Origin: Paenibacillus auburnensis | Lineage (GTDB): Bacteria; Bacillota; Bacilli; Paenibacillales; Paenibacillaceae | Direction of reading: 5' to 3' | Length of the DNA stretch: 64,000 bases | Assembly (NCBI RefSeq): GCF_927798115.1 | Contig: NZ_CAKMMG010000003.1 | Location: 186,001-250,000, forward strand | Shown: piece by piece, positions 30,238 to 38,690 of the stretch | Position numbering within the stretch: the first letter of the stretch is position 1 | Layout: each line of letters opens with the position of its first letter | Program-made: the position numbers and the translations under genes | Notes under the pieces: generated by a model | The model's database searches: none | What the model saw: only the letters and a program-made list of their open reading frames with translations | Told to the model about the DNA's origin: nothing

Positions 30238-30287
30238 AATTGTTACGCTCCTTCAATCGGCATAATATAAACATAGCGATATGATAA

Positions 30288-31307
30288 TTAGTCCAACTCA
30301 ACCAACGCCTTAATCACCTTCGATTCAGGTCTCAGCCAGTTTTCGAACTGGCCGATCATGTCTGCAAATGCACTGCGGTGGGTAATGTAACTGTCAACAT
30401 CAATGTAACCCTTCTTGATGGCATCAAGCACGCGCTCAAAGTCCTCCCGAGTGGCATTTCTGCTGCCCTGCACGATCATTTCGCGCGCATGAAAATCGGG
30501 ATCACTAAAGGCAATCATGCCCTTCACCAAGCCAACATAGGTCAAAGTCCCCCCATGGCCGACAAACCCAAAGGCACTTTCCATGGATGAGATGTTGCCG
30601 GTGGAATCGATGACATACGGCAGAAAGTTCCCGTCAGTAAGCTTCGACAACTGATCCTTCGGCTCCCGTAGTGCGCTTACCGTATGCTCAACCTGTGCCC
30701 ATTCCCGGCAAAAATTCAAACGTTCATCGTTTACATCCATGCCGATCACCTTTGCACCGGCGTATTTGGCCATTGCCATCACGCCTAGACCGATCGGACC
30801 GGCACCGATAACCAGGACTTGATCGCCAGCGCCAAGACCGGAGCGACGGACAGCATGCGCGCCAATTGCCAGGGGCTCCAGCATCGCCGCCTGATCCAGC
30901 GTCAGCCCTTCCGTATTTAATAGATTGGCTAGAGGCAAGGCTACCCGTTCCCTCATTCCGCCGTCCAAATGAACGCCGAACACCCTCATTTTCTGACAGC
31001 AGTTGGTTTTGCCGCTCAGGCAGGCCCGGCATTTGCCGCAATGAAGATATGGAATGACACTGACCTGGTCGCCGGCCCGCAGCCCCTCCAGGTTGTCGCC
31101 AATGTGCTCAATCGTCCCTGAAAGCTCGTGTCCAAGCACACGCGGATAGGTAAAATAAGGCTGGTTGCCCCGGTAAGCATGCAGATCGGTACCGCAAATA
31201 CCGATCCGGCGAATCCTTACAATCGCTTCGCCCGCATGGAGTTCCGGCTCCGGCAGTTCCTCCCTATATACGAATTTTCCAATTTCCTCGCAGATAATTC
31301 CCTTCAT
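30288..31307 (-). CDS. zinc alcohol dehydrogenase, L-galactonate-5-dehydrogenase-like
   Basis: A 339-residue zinc MDR enzyme. Catalytic zinc ligands are Cys38 (GICGTDLH), His60 and Glu61 (GHE); structural zinc ligands are Cys90, Cys93, Cys96 and Cys104; the NAD fold has GAGPIGLG. From memory of E. coli LgoD (YjjN), which oxidises L-galactonate at C5 to D-tagaturonate, the resemblance is close along the whole length: HAYRGNQPYFTYPRVLGHE, SGKTNCCQK, LEPLAIGAHAVRR, GLVKGMIAFSDPDFH and GSRNATREDF all have near-identical counterparts. The gene overlaps the AKR gene by four bases. Oxidation of L-fuconate or another aldonate is the alternative. Confidence 0.85.
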   Translation of the reverse strand: MKGIICEEIGKFVYREELPEPELHAGEAIVRIRRIGICGTDLHAYRGNQPYFTYPRVLGHELSGTIEHIGDNLEGLRAGDQVSVIPYLHCGKCRACLSGKTNCCQKMRVFGVHLDGGMRERVALPLANLLNTEGLTLDQAAMLEPLAIGAHAVRRSGLGAGDQVLVIGAGPIGLGVMAMAKYAGAKVIGMDVNDERLNFCREWAQVEHTVSALREPKDQLSKLTDGNFLPYVIDSTGNISSMESAFGFVGHGGTLTYVGLVKGMIAFSDPDFHAREMIVQGSRNATREDFERVLDAIKKGYIDVDSYITHRSAFADMIGQFENWLRPESKVIKALVELD

Positions 31308-32266
31308 GATAAGCGCTCCCCGGTCTGATCCCGTTCTTCATTCCATTCCGGCCGGCCGCTCGGCCACGTTGCGCCGTCGATCGGCTTCAGGATCTCCAGC
31401 ACTTCCTCCAGCAATTGTCCGTCCATCGGTTCATCCGTCCATAATATATTGTTGCGGATATTTGCCGGTGTCGCCGTGCTTACCAATGTCGTCGGAATGT
31501 GTTCATTACGGGTGGAGAACTGGACCGCCAGCTTTGCAATCTCCTCTCCCTTGTCCAGGCAATATTCGGCAGCGCGCTTACAAGCTGCCTGGATGTCCCT
31601 ACTCGCCGGATGCCAGTCAGGAACCTGGCGGGTGCTCAGCAGGCCCATAGAAATAGGCGAAGCATTCATCAGTCCGGTTCCCTGCCGCTCCAGTAAAGGA
31701 AGGAGGCCAAGCAGTGTGGTATCGTTCAGGGAATAATGGCAGTATGACAGGATAACATCCAGAGTTGTACGGGACAATACCGTTTCGAAGATCTTCAAGG
31801 GCAGGCCAGTCACACCGAAGAAACGGATCTTACCGGATTGCTTCAATTCCTCCAGTGCAGGGATCCCTTCTTCCATGACCTGCTCTATCGAACCAAATTC
31901 GATGTCGTGCAGCAGCAAAATATCCAGATAGTCCGTTCCCAGCCGGCGCATGCTTTCTTCCGCGCTGCGGATTACCCGGTTTTTGGAGAAATCAAATTCA
32001 TCCTGACCGTAACGTCCAGCCTTCGTGCTGATAATGTACCGGTCCCGCGGAACCGTCTGCAGCGCCTCTCCCAGGACTGTCTCCGCTTTCATCAAACCGT
32101 AATACGGAGAGACGTCAATGAGATTAATCCCCATGTCGATAGCGGTATGAACTGTACGGATTCCCTCTTCCTTAGGAACCTCCCGAAATACACTTCCAAG
32201 CGAAGATGCCCCGAAACTTAACACGGATACATCCAATCCCGTATTTCCCAGCTTTCTGTATTTCAT
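31304..32266 (-). CDS. aldo/keto reductase, L-galactose/L-fucose 1-dehydrogenase-like
   Basis: A 320-residue aldo/keto reductase with the catalytic tetrad Asp51, Tyr56, Lys82 and His120. It resembles plant L-galactose dehydrogenase over its whole length, as I remember that sequence: LGNTGLDVSVLSFGASSLGSVF, HDIEFGSIEQ, GVTGLPLKIFETVL, DVILSYCHYSLNDTTLL, and a WPSGRPEW ending. The expected reaction is oxidation of L-galactose (or its 6-deoxy form L-fucose) at C1 to the lactone with NAD(P). It starts 18 bases after the lactonase stop and is coupled to the ADH by a 4-base overlap. The neighbours fit the same pathway. Confidence 0.88.
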   Translation of the reverse strand: MKYRKLGNTGLDVSVLSFGASSLGSVFREVPKEEGIRTVHTAIDMGINLIDVSPYYGLMKAETVLGEALQTVPRDRYIISTKAGRYGQDEFDFSKNRVIRSAEESMRRLGTDYLDILLLHDIEFGSIEQVMEEGIPALEELKQSGKIRFFGVTGLPLKIFETVLSRTTLDVILSYCHYSLNDTTLLGLLPLLERQGTGLMNASPISMGLLSTRQVPDWHPASRDIQAACKRAAEYCLDKGEEIAKLAVQFSTRNEHIPTTLVSTATPANIRNNILWTDEPMDGQLLEEVLEILKPIDGATWPSGRPEWNEERDQTGERLS

Positions 32267-32283
32267 CGCGCGGAACCTCCAGT

Positions 32284-33123
32284 TTATAGTGAATTTAACT
32301 TGTAAAACCTTGCTGCATTCGCTCCGAAGATGGGCTCTATCTCTTGCGGTGACAACCGGTCCTGCAACGCCAGCCGCAATACGCCCATGACTTCATCATA
32401 CGTTGCGGCTTGAAGGCATACGGGCCAATCGCTGCCGAACATTAGCCTTTCGTGTCCAAAGAGGTCCAGCACCCCATGAACATAGGCAGTGAAATCCTCT
32501 TGCTTCCAGCCCTGGGAATCAGCCTCCGTCACCATCCCGGAAAGCTTGCAGTAAATGCCCGGATGCTGCGCAATTTCCGCCATATGGCTTCTCCATGGCT
32601 CTAATCTGCCCGAAGCAATCGGTGGTTTCGCCAGATGATCGACCACTCCTCTCAGTCCGGGAACCCGTTCCAGCAGCTGTATAAGCTGTGGAAGCTGATC
32701 CGCCAGAACTAGCAGGTCGACAGGAAGGTCCTCATCCGCAAAGTATGAAAGCGCTTCTATATAATTGGTAGATAAAAGAATACCGGGATCCTCCATCTCC
32801 TGTATCATCACGCGGATCCCGGTGAATTTCGGGTGCTCGCAGAACCTCCGGTATTGCGCTTGGAATGACGGGTTCTCAAGGTCCAGCCAACCGATCACGC
32901 CCGCTATGGAGTCCGTTTTTTCGCTTAATCCAAGAATATATTCAGTCTCATCCACCGTAGGTGCAGCTTGTACCACAACCGTTCGCCATATCCCGTGTTT
33001 TTGCAAATGCGGTTCAAGATCGGTGGGCAGATAATCCCGGAAAAGCACCGGAATTTCGGGTGTAATCCATCCGTAATCGTTTCTGTCTATCTTCCAATAA
33101 TGCTGATGAGCGTCAATACGCAT
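32284..33123 (-). CDS. amidohydrolase-type sugar lactonase (L-galactono/L-fucono-lactonase)
   Basis: A 279-residue amidohydrolase-2 family protein. The metal-binding H6-x-H8 opens the protein (RIDAHQHYW), a YCKLSG strand lies near residue 200, and the catalytic Asp is in MFGSDWPVC; this is the COG3618 lactonase pattern. It would hydrolyse the aldono-1,5-lactone made by the neighbouring AKR. ATG 33123 (MRIDAHQ) has GGAGGT six bases upstream; an ATG directly before it and a longer frame to 33156 are less likely. First gene of the operon and divergent from an AraC regulator. L-fucono- and L-rhamnonolactonases belong to the same family. Confidence 0.87.
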   Translation of the reverse strand: MRIDAHQHYWKIDRNDYGWITPEIPVLFRDYLPTDLEPHLQKHGIWRTVVVQAAPTVDETEYILGLSEKTDSIAGVIGWLDLENPSFQAQYRRFCEHPKFTGIRVMIQEMEDPGILLSTNYIEALSYFADEDLPVDLLVLADQLPQLIQLLERVPGLRGVVDHLAKPPIASGRLEPWRSHMAEIAQHPGIYCKLSGMVTEADSQGWKQEDFTAYVHGVLDLFGHERLMFGSDWPVCLQAATYDEVMGVLRLALQDRLSPQEIEPIFGANAARFYKLNSL

Positions 33124-33252
33124 CATCCCACCTCCATTCCATCTTATTGTAAGCATCGGATAAAAGAATAAAAATAGCTTAAAGAAACAAATTTATACCT
33201 TATTTTGATATGATGGCTGTAAGAATCTAAGTTCAACGAAGGAGGCGGGGCA

Positions 33253-34122
33253 ATGAAACCGATCCGTAAGAATTTCGGCAATGAGTTGCCGTTTTCTCTG
33301 CTTCTACACTACAAGGAAACAAAAAGCCCGCAGCGCGAGCTCCCCGACCATCAGTATCACTGGTACGAGTTTGTATACGTCTACCGGGGAAAAGGGACTT
33401 TTTTTATCGATCAGACCTTTTACGAGATGCGCCAGGGTGACATCATCGTCGTTCCCGGAAATACGGTGCACCGGGGTTTTCCCGACAAAGAGGATCCGGT
33501 AATGTCCTCCGCCGTTTTTTTCAGCCCCTACCTTGTTAATAACAACACGTTCAGCGAAACGTATGCCTATTTGAAGCTATTTGACGCAGCCAAGAAGAAT
33601 AAGCAGTACAAATTCACCCTGTCTCCTGAACATGCCCAACTCGTAGAAGGCGATATCGATGCCATCCATGAGGAATGGGAGCAGAGACGCCCAGACGGCG
33701 GCCATGCCATGGCCCTGCTTCTCCATCTTGCGCTGCTTCACTTAAACCGGTACTGCCTGCCGCAGGCTGCCGAGCTTGGGGCCACGAACGAATTGGTTCC
33801 GGATTGGTTCCGTGAAGCGCTCGCCTTTATCAATGACCATCTTGACCAGCCGCTGGAGCTTAGCGCGCTGGCGAAACGGGCGGCTATATCTCCGGCCCAT
33901 TTCAGCCGTGTCTTCAAGCAGCGGCTGGGTATGAATGCGACTGATTATATTTCAACCAAACGTATTTTCTCGGCCAAGGATGGTTTGCTCCAGTCCAATG
34001 ACAAAATTGAGCAGATCGCTATGTCTTGTGGCTTTGAGAGCATGCCCCACTTTTATCGTACGTTTAAAAAATATACGGGCATGACTCCCGCCGCCTACCG
34101 GAAGGGCAACCGGCCACACTGA
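33253..34122 (+). CDS. AraC-family regulator of the L-galactose operon
   Basis: A 289-residue AraC regulator with an N-terminal cupin (DHQYHWYEFVYVYRGKG and GDIIVVPGNTVHRGFP near residues 30-80) and a C-terminal double HTH (LELSALAKRAAISPAHFSRVF and QIAMSCGFESMPHFYRTF, then GMTPAAYRK). ATG 33253 has AAGGAGG seven bases upstream. It is divergent from the lactonase-AKR-ADH-GH95 operon across 129 bases and is the obvious local regulator; the inducer may be L-galactose or L-galactonate. It ends at a terminator shared with the converging GH43 gene. Confidence 0.92.
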   Translation: MKPIRKNFGNELPFSLLLHYKETKSPQRELPDHQYHWYEFVYVYRGKGTFFIDQTFYEMRQGDIIVVPGNTVHRGFPDKEDPVMSSAVFFSPYLVNNNTFSETYAYLKLFDAAKKNKQYKFTLSPEHAQLVEGDIDAIHEEWEQRRPDGGHAMALLLHLALLHLNRYCLPQAAELGATNELVPDWFREALAFINDHLDQPLELSALAKRAAISPAHFSRVFKQRLGMNATDYISTKRIFSAKDGLLQSNDKIEQIAMSCGFESMPHFYRTFKKYTGMTPAAYRKGNRPH

Positions 34123-34191
34123 GGCACTCCTTGTTCTTCATGCACTGCGCTGGAGTCAGGCTATCAGCATGCAGCTACTTTTATTTTAATA

Positions 34192-34231
34192 GAAAGCAGC
34201 ACCAGAGGATCCCCGGGTGCTGCTTCCTTTT
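34192..34231 (+). terminator. terminator between converging regulator and GH43 genes
   Basis: AAGCAGCACC (34194-34203) pairs with GGTGCTGCTT (34216-34225), followed by CCTTTTC on the plus strand and an AT-rich stretch on the minus strand, so it can serve both genes. Confidence 0.75.
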
Positions 34232-34258
34232 CAAGGCGTATTCAGCTTTCGCTTCCGG

Positions 34259-35686
34259 TTATTCCAAAGTAAATGAAGCCAGACTGGCCCCTCCATGGCC
34301 GGTATAGGTGAAATACAATGCTTGCACACCGTCCGGAATAGCCAGATCTGTAGAGTGCTCCTCCCATACATTCGCGAAACCTACCGGTATCCGTCCGAGG
34401 GCCGGTCCATCCCATGATGTCTTTATTTCAAAGGCGCCCTGGCAATATCCGCGTACCTTAATTTTGACTTTCCGGATTCCCTCGCATGCAAAATATTTAA
34501 ACCCGGCAGTAGCGGAATCCGTCATATTGGCAATATAGCCGATTTCCTCGTCGCCATCCCTGCCGTCTTGTGTAATCTTCGGAAACCGGCTGTCCATCCA
34601 TGCTCCCATGGGGCCAAAGCCTCCGGTGTAGATTTCCTGATCTTTGCAGAACAAATGGCAGGCCAGATATGCCGGATATTCCCCCCGGCCTTCAAGCGGT
34701 CCCCCATTCGGACCGCAGGATGTAATCTCCACCTGGGGAATCGTGCCGTCCCCGCGGAATTCAATCCTCTCGATACAGCCCTGCCGGCAGAATGCCGTTC
34801 CATTGGTGTGGCGATGATAAAAAATGTACCATTCCCCGTTGATGTGGGCGATACTGCCATGGTTATTGCCGCCGTAATACATCGGCTGATCCGCCGGCTT
34901 ATATGTATCGATATGAAGATCGCAATTGCTGACAATGACTCCCTGGTAGATGAAGTCCCGGGTCGGATGCTTGCTGGTCGCATAGCACAACTCATGCATG
35001 GAGATTGAGGAATAGATCAGGTAGTAGGTATCTCCTTTTTTGCGGATGGATGGCGCTTCAAAGAACTCATACCCTTCGAATCCGCTCCCCTTACTGTAAG
35101 ACTGGCTCGGCGCAACAAACACAGGCTCTTCGACGATCGTGAGCATATCCGGGCCAAGCACCGTTGCCATGGCACCGTGTCTGGATGAGTCACCAAAGCC
35201 ACAGAATCCGGTATACAGGTAGGTGTTCTCTCCTTCGGTCAGCACGCCCGGGTCGAACTGCGGCTCGTCGCCTTCCCTTTCCCCGAGGCGTATGCCATCG
35301 GCATATCGAACGTAGCCGTAGAACTCATATCTGCCGCCCGGTGAATCGCATACAGCTACTGAAACAACCGGAACCTTGTCAAGAACATAGTAGAGATAGT
35401 ACCGCCCGTCCGGGCCAACGGTGACATCGGGAGCATACAGACACATGTTTCCTTCCGGATTAAGCGGATCATCTGTAGTCTGATAGATTACCCCCTCATA
35501 CCGCCAGTCCGCCAGATCCTCCTCCGGAGCCGACCAGCAGACATAGTCATTCAAGCAAAAGGCGTGTCCATTAAAACGGTCATGCGAGCCATACACATAG
35601 ACTCTGTTGTCAAAAACATGTGGCTCACCGTCGGGGATATATTCATAGGAGGGCAAATATGGATTTAATCCTTGTTTTTTCACCAT
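34259..35686 (-). CDS. GH43-like glycosidase with C-terminal carbohydrate-binding-like domain
   Basis: A 475-residue protein. Residues 1-320 form a GH43-type propeller (VYVYGSHDRFNG, APDVTVGPDGRYYLYYV, FDPGVLTEGENTYLY, FFEAPSIRKKGDTYYLIYS, NNHGSIAHINGEWYIFYHRH). Residues 335-475 look like a beta-sandwich of CBM6/CBM-like type ending VQALYFTYTGHGGASL. In the first blade, where most GH43 members have Asp-Pro, it has Glu-Pro (DGEPHVF), so the general base may be Glu; this is a feature of a subgroup of such proteins I remember from Firmicutes. Asp in FDPGVL and Glu in FFEAPS look like the modulator and acid. No signal peptide. Monocistronic and convergent to the AraC gene. Confidence 0.83.
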   Translation of the reverse strand: MVKKQGLNPYLPSYEYIPDGEPHVFDNRVYVYGSHDRFNGHAFCLNDYVCWSAPEEDLADWRYEGVIYQTTDDPLNPEGNMCLYAPDVTVGPDGRYYLYYVLDKVPVVSVAVCDSPGGRYEFYGYVRYADGIRLGEREGDEPQFDPGVLTEGENTYLYTGFCGFGDSSRHGAMATVLGPDMLTIVEEPVFVAPSQSYSKGSGFEGYEFFEAPSIRKKGDTYYLIYSSISMHELCYATSKHPTRDFIYQGVIVSNCDLHIDTYKPADQPMYYGGNNHGSIAHINGEWYIFYHRHTNGTAFCRQGCIERIEFRGDGTIPQVEITSCGPNGGPLEGRGEYPAYLACHLFCKDQEIYTGGFGPMGAWMDSRFPKITQDGRDGDEEIGYIANMTDSATAGFKYFACEGIRKVKIKVRGYCQGAFEIKTSWDGPALGRIPVGFANVWEEHSTDLAIPDGVQALYFTYTGHGGASLASFTLE

Positions 35687-35860
35687 AGTAATTCATCCTT
35701 GTCGTATATAATTTAGTCACTTCCAGTATAGGGATGCGGCTTGAGCGAAGTCCATGACATATAGGCACGTAACATTGATCTATTCTTAGATGATTTGCAT
35801 TGATCCGTAACACTTTCCTTTTAATAAATCTAAAAAAGAGATACAGACCTCAACATTTGC

Positions 35861-36012
35861 TATAATCGAAAAAGGAAAGGAGGTGCTTACAGTTGGAGAA
35901 TCTCATACGATTGTCTGGCACTGTTCCCACTCATGCAAAGCCTGATACTAGGATAGGCGAGACTTTGCGTGGGGTGAAACGTTTTACTTTATCGCTAACT
36001 AAGCCTTTCTAA
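35861..36012 (+). CDS. possible small protein (39 aa) with strong RBS
   Basis: An extended -10 (TGCTATAAT, TATAAT at 35861-35866) is followed by AAAGGAGGTG (35876-35885) and, eight bases after GGAGGT, a TTG at 35893 that opens a 39-codon frame ending TAA at 36010-36012. The peptide is basic and Thr/Arg-rich and begins MENLIRLSG. I do not recognise it. The perfect ribosome site suggests translation, but it may be a leader, a toxin-like peptide or the remnant of a lost gene. The coding part is 35893-36012; the promoter is included in the feature span. Confidence 0.35.
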
Positions 36013-36335
36013 ATAGATGGCTTTGCACCTTATTTTAAAGACTGAAATAAGGGGCAGGCAGCGTGAAATATAGAAATGCTTCAAAGGTGTACTACTCCGG
36101 AACATCCATATGCAGGTGAGTTTGTTTGGACCAAACCAAGCAATTATCGGCGTCCCGGTGGAGCTCGAGGTTTTCAAGTGAATATGCTTTGCTGAAAGAT
36201 CTGGGATTGCTTTGAGGTACTGTCTGAATTTTGTTGCAGCTTAAAATCAGCGGGCAGTTGAGACTTCGTTTGAAAAGTCTTACTGCACCGCTGTTTGATT
36301 TTAAATTAGTTTCATGGAAGATCATTGATTTTTGA
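36013..36335. other. unassigned intergenic stretch before the helicase
   Basis: No convincing gene. Antisense open frames of 60 and 77 codons have no ribosome sites and no familiar motifs. CCTTATTT and AAATAAGG around 36030-36055 can form a weak hairpin without a U-run, perhaps ending the small ORF. Some plus-strand segments look protein-like but are interrupted by stops and shifts, so decayed coding sequence is possible. Confidence 0.3.
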
Positions 36336-36350
36336 AGAGGGGCGATCGAT

Positions 36351-38363
36351 ATTAGCTGGTTAAGTGATCTCTATAAATTACAAAAGCAGGAACCCAGAAA
36401 GGACATCGAACCCTCTTTGGTTAATGCCATCTTCCGGATTTATGACCGATTTCCCAGGATGGGTCTTAGAGAGCGTACCGGTCAGCAGGATATGTCTCTG
36501 GATATAGCTGATGCCTATATAAATGGCCGTAACGCCATGATTGAAGCCGGGGTGGGAATCGGGAAGTCCTTTGCGTATCTCATTCCGAGCCTGCTTATTA
36601 ATCAGGTGTCGCAGCAGCCGGTCATTATTGCAACCTCCTCCATTCAGCTGTCAGAGCAGATACATAAGGACCTGAGGGTGATCGGAAGCCGGCTGGGATT
36701 TACAACAGTTCGTTCTGTCGTTGGAAAAGGTATGGGCCAGTATGCCTGCCGGCACAGGGCAGCGGGCTTGTTCGAGCCTGATAATTCAAACGCTCCCCTG
36801 AATCCACTTGCCCAGCGTATTTTGAATTATGAGATTGATGAAAGAGCGGATATTAAGGGCGGAATTAGTGATGCTGAATGGGCTAACGTTTGCGTGAATG
36901 ATTGTACATTTGAACGTTGCCAGCATAAAAATGGATGTTTGTTCTATGATATGCGAGCTAAAATCAATGCTAAGATCGGCGATATTGATTTCATTATCGT
37001 AAATCAGGATCTGCTTATCCGGGATTTGATTAAGAAAAAGGAAGGCACCCGGGGCATCATTACAGAACGGCCGGCTCTGATCGTGATTGATGAGGCTCAT
37101 AATCTGGAGGCAAAGGTTAGGGATGCAGGAACGGCTGAGTTTACCTTCCGCAGAACCTGCCGGATTCTGGATGACGCTTTGCAGATTCTTTTTAAGCAGT
37201 CTGGGGATAAAAGCCTTTTTTCACAATCCAAATTTCTAAAAAGATGCGTTGAACATATTTTTAAACAGATCGAAGCGGATTTACTCCACGCAGCCAAACA
37301 GGATAATGACCGTATAAAAGTGTCTCCGATTACAGGTATACCGTTAACCCGGGTCGCCCATGATTTGAAGGTTCTTACGCTTAGCCTCTCGGTTCTAACT
37401 TCTCGGAATGAGCGGGAAATCGATGATGTTTTTGAAGCCCTGAACGGGCTTTTAGACCTCTTTAAAGTCCTGGCCGGAGTGGAGGATAACTACCTCTTAT
37501 GGGCAAGCAATACCCTGCGTGAAGCTACGGTCAGTATCTGTCCCAAAGATATAAGCCAGTTTTTAAAATATACGTTATTTAACAATAAGACCTCTGTTAT
37601 CCTAACGTCAGCAACCCTGTGCCAAGGCGGAGATACACTGGAGGAACAATACGCTTATTTGACGCAATCCCTCGGTTACAAGGGTGACTATATGGACCGC
37701 CAGCCTTCACCCTTTGATTACAACAGTCATGCCATGATGTACATCTCGGGCAATATTCCATACTACCGCCATGATAAACGGGAGATATATCTTGAAGCAG
37801 CCTATAAAGAATTGGTTAGACTCTGTAATCTGACACAAGGAAGAACACTGGTCCTTTTTTCAGCTAAGGAGGATATGAGGTACATTCATAAGAAGCTGCT
37901 TTCGGGATCAGATGAGTTCACGTGGGCACTCCATGTACAAAAAGAAGGATCTTCCCAGGACGGGGTGATCGCTGATTTCCGGGGCAGTAAAGGCGTCCTC
38001 CTTAGTACCGGTGTCTTCTGGGAAGGAGTGAATATCGAAGGCTCCGACCTGTCGCAGGTCATTATTTTCCGTCTGCCCTTCCCTGTTCCAGCCGATCCTA
38101 TCTATGAATATAAGGCAGCTTTGGCAGAGAATCCTTTGCAGGAAGTATTTGTACCGGATATGCTTCTTCGGTTAAGGCAAGGAACCGGACGTCTGATCCG
38201 CAGTGAAACCGACCTTGGTGTACTCAGCATTCTCGATTCCCGTCTCTGCGCCGCAGCCAATAAGGATTACCGGAAGAAGGTATTGGACACTTTACCGTTT
38301 AAAAGGGTCACCGAAGATTTCACGGTTCTGGAGCAGTTTGTCAAAGAAAAGGGGATTAATTAA
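36351..38363 (+). CDS. dinG: DinG/XPD-family ATP-dependent DNA helicase
   Basis: A superfamily-2 helicase of about 670 residues. Motif I is a divergent Walker A (EAGVGIGKS), motif II is IVIDEAHNLE, the Fe-S domain Cys residues lie between them (YACRHRA, CVNDC, ERCQHKNGC), and motifs IV-VI include ILTSATL, VLLSTGVFWEGVNIEG and RLRQGTGRLIRS. It probably unwinds damaged or structured DNA. The start is unusual: no ATG or GTG precedes the fold. TTG 36417 has only a distant AAAGGA; ATT 36351 has GAGGGG eight bases upstream and would add 22 in-frame residues (ISWLSDLYKLQKQEP). I list the ATT start; the minimum gene is 36417-38363. It is the only housekeeping-type gene in this stretch. Confidence 0.88.
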   Translation: MSWLSDLYKLQKQEPRKDIEPSLVNAIFRIYDRFPRMGLRERTGQQDMSLDIADAYINGRNAMIEAGVGIGKSFAYLIPSLLINQVSQQPVIIATSSIQLSEQIHKDLRVIGSRLGFTTVRSVVGKGMGQYACRHRAAGLFEPDNSNAPLNPLAQRILNYEIDERADIKGGISDAEWANVCVNDCTFERCQHKNGCLFYDMRAKINAKIGDIDFIIVNQDLLIRDLIKKKEGTRGIITERPALIVIDEAHNLEAKVRDAGTAEFTFRRTCRILDDALQILFKQSGDKSLFSQSKFLKRCVEHIFKQIEADLLHAAKQDNDRIKVSPITGIPLTRVAHDLKVLTLSLSVLTSRNEREIDDVFEALNGLLDLFKVLAGVEDNYLLWASNTLREATVSICPKDISQFLKYTLFNNKTSVILTSATLCQGGDTLEEQYAYLTQSLGYKGDYMDRQPSPFDYNSHAMMYISGNIPYYRHDKREIYLEAAYKELVRLCNLTQGRTLVLFSAKEDMRYIHKKLLSGSDEFTWALHVQKEGSSQDGVIADFRGSKGVLLSTGVFWEGVNIEGSDLSQVIIFRLPFPVPADPIYEYKAALAENPLQEVFVPDMLLRLRQGTGRLIRSETDLGVLSILDSRLCAAANKDYRKKVLDTLPFKRVTEDFTVLEQFVKEKGIN

Positions 38364-38502
38364 AGCGGCCCTCCGCAGAAACGCTGGCTTCAAGTGGTCC
38401 AGCTGTTTCGCAAAGTTCGATTGAAACATTTCCGGCTCCCATAGTCTAATGACAACAGCAAATTTGGTTTCGAGCCTTTTTCATCGTTTTGAAAATAAAA
38501 AC

Positions 38503-38542
38503 GGCTGTCTCACTAGCAGAAAAATATGCTTGAGACAGCCGC
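38503..38542 (-). terminator. terminator of the giant SLH gene
   Basis: CGGCTGTCTCA (38503-38513) pairs perfectly with TGAGACAGCCG (38532-38542). On the minus strand the stem is followed by TTTTTATTTTC. A second hairpin, GGAGATGC/GCATCTCC at 38611-38646, lies between it and the stop codon at 38691. Nothing else is seen in 38364-38690. Confidence 0.85.
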
Positions 38543-38690
38543 TTTGCTGGTTTCAGTCTTGCTTAAACCTGACAAGCATGTGGGTGAATCGGTGTATGTT
38601 TGGATAGAATGGAGATGCCGGGCACTGATAAAGTCCCAGCATCTCCGCCGTTTGGCCCCGGCATGTCCGGTTTACAACCCGGAGAGCCGC

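Noticed and set aside
30288..31307. Threonine or sorbitol dehydrogenase assignment for the Zn-ADH
   Set aside because: The segments around the zinc sites and the SDPDFH and GSRNAT stretches fit L-galactonate-5-dehydrogenase better, and the operon context agrees.
36092..36325. 77-codon minus-strand frame as a gene
   Set aside because: No start signal, no recognisable motif, Cys/Asn/Ser-rich random-like composition.
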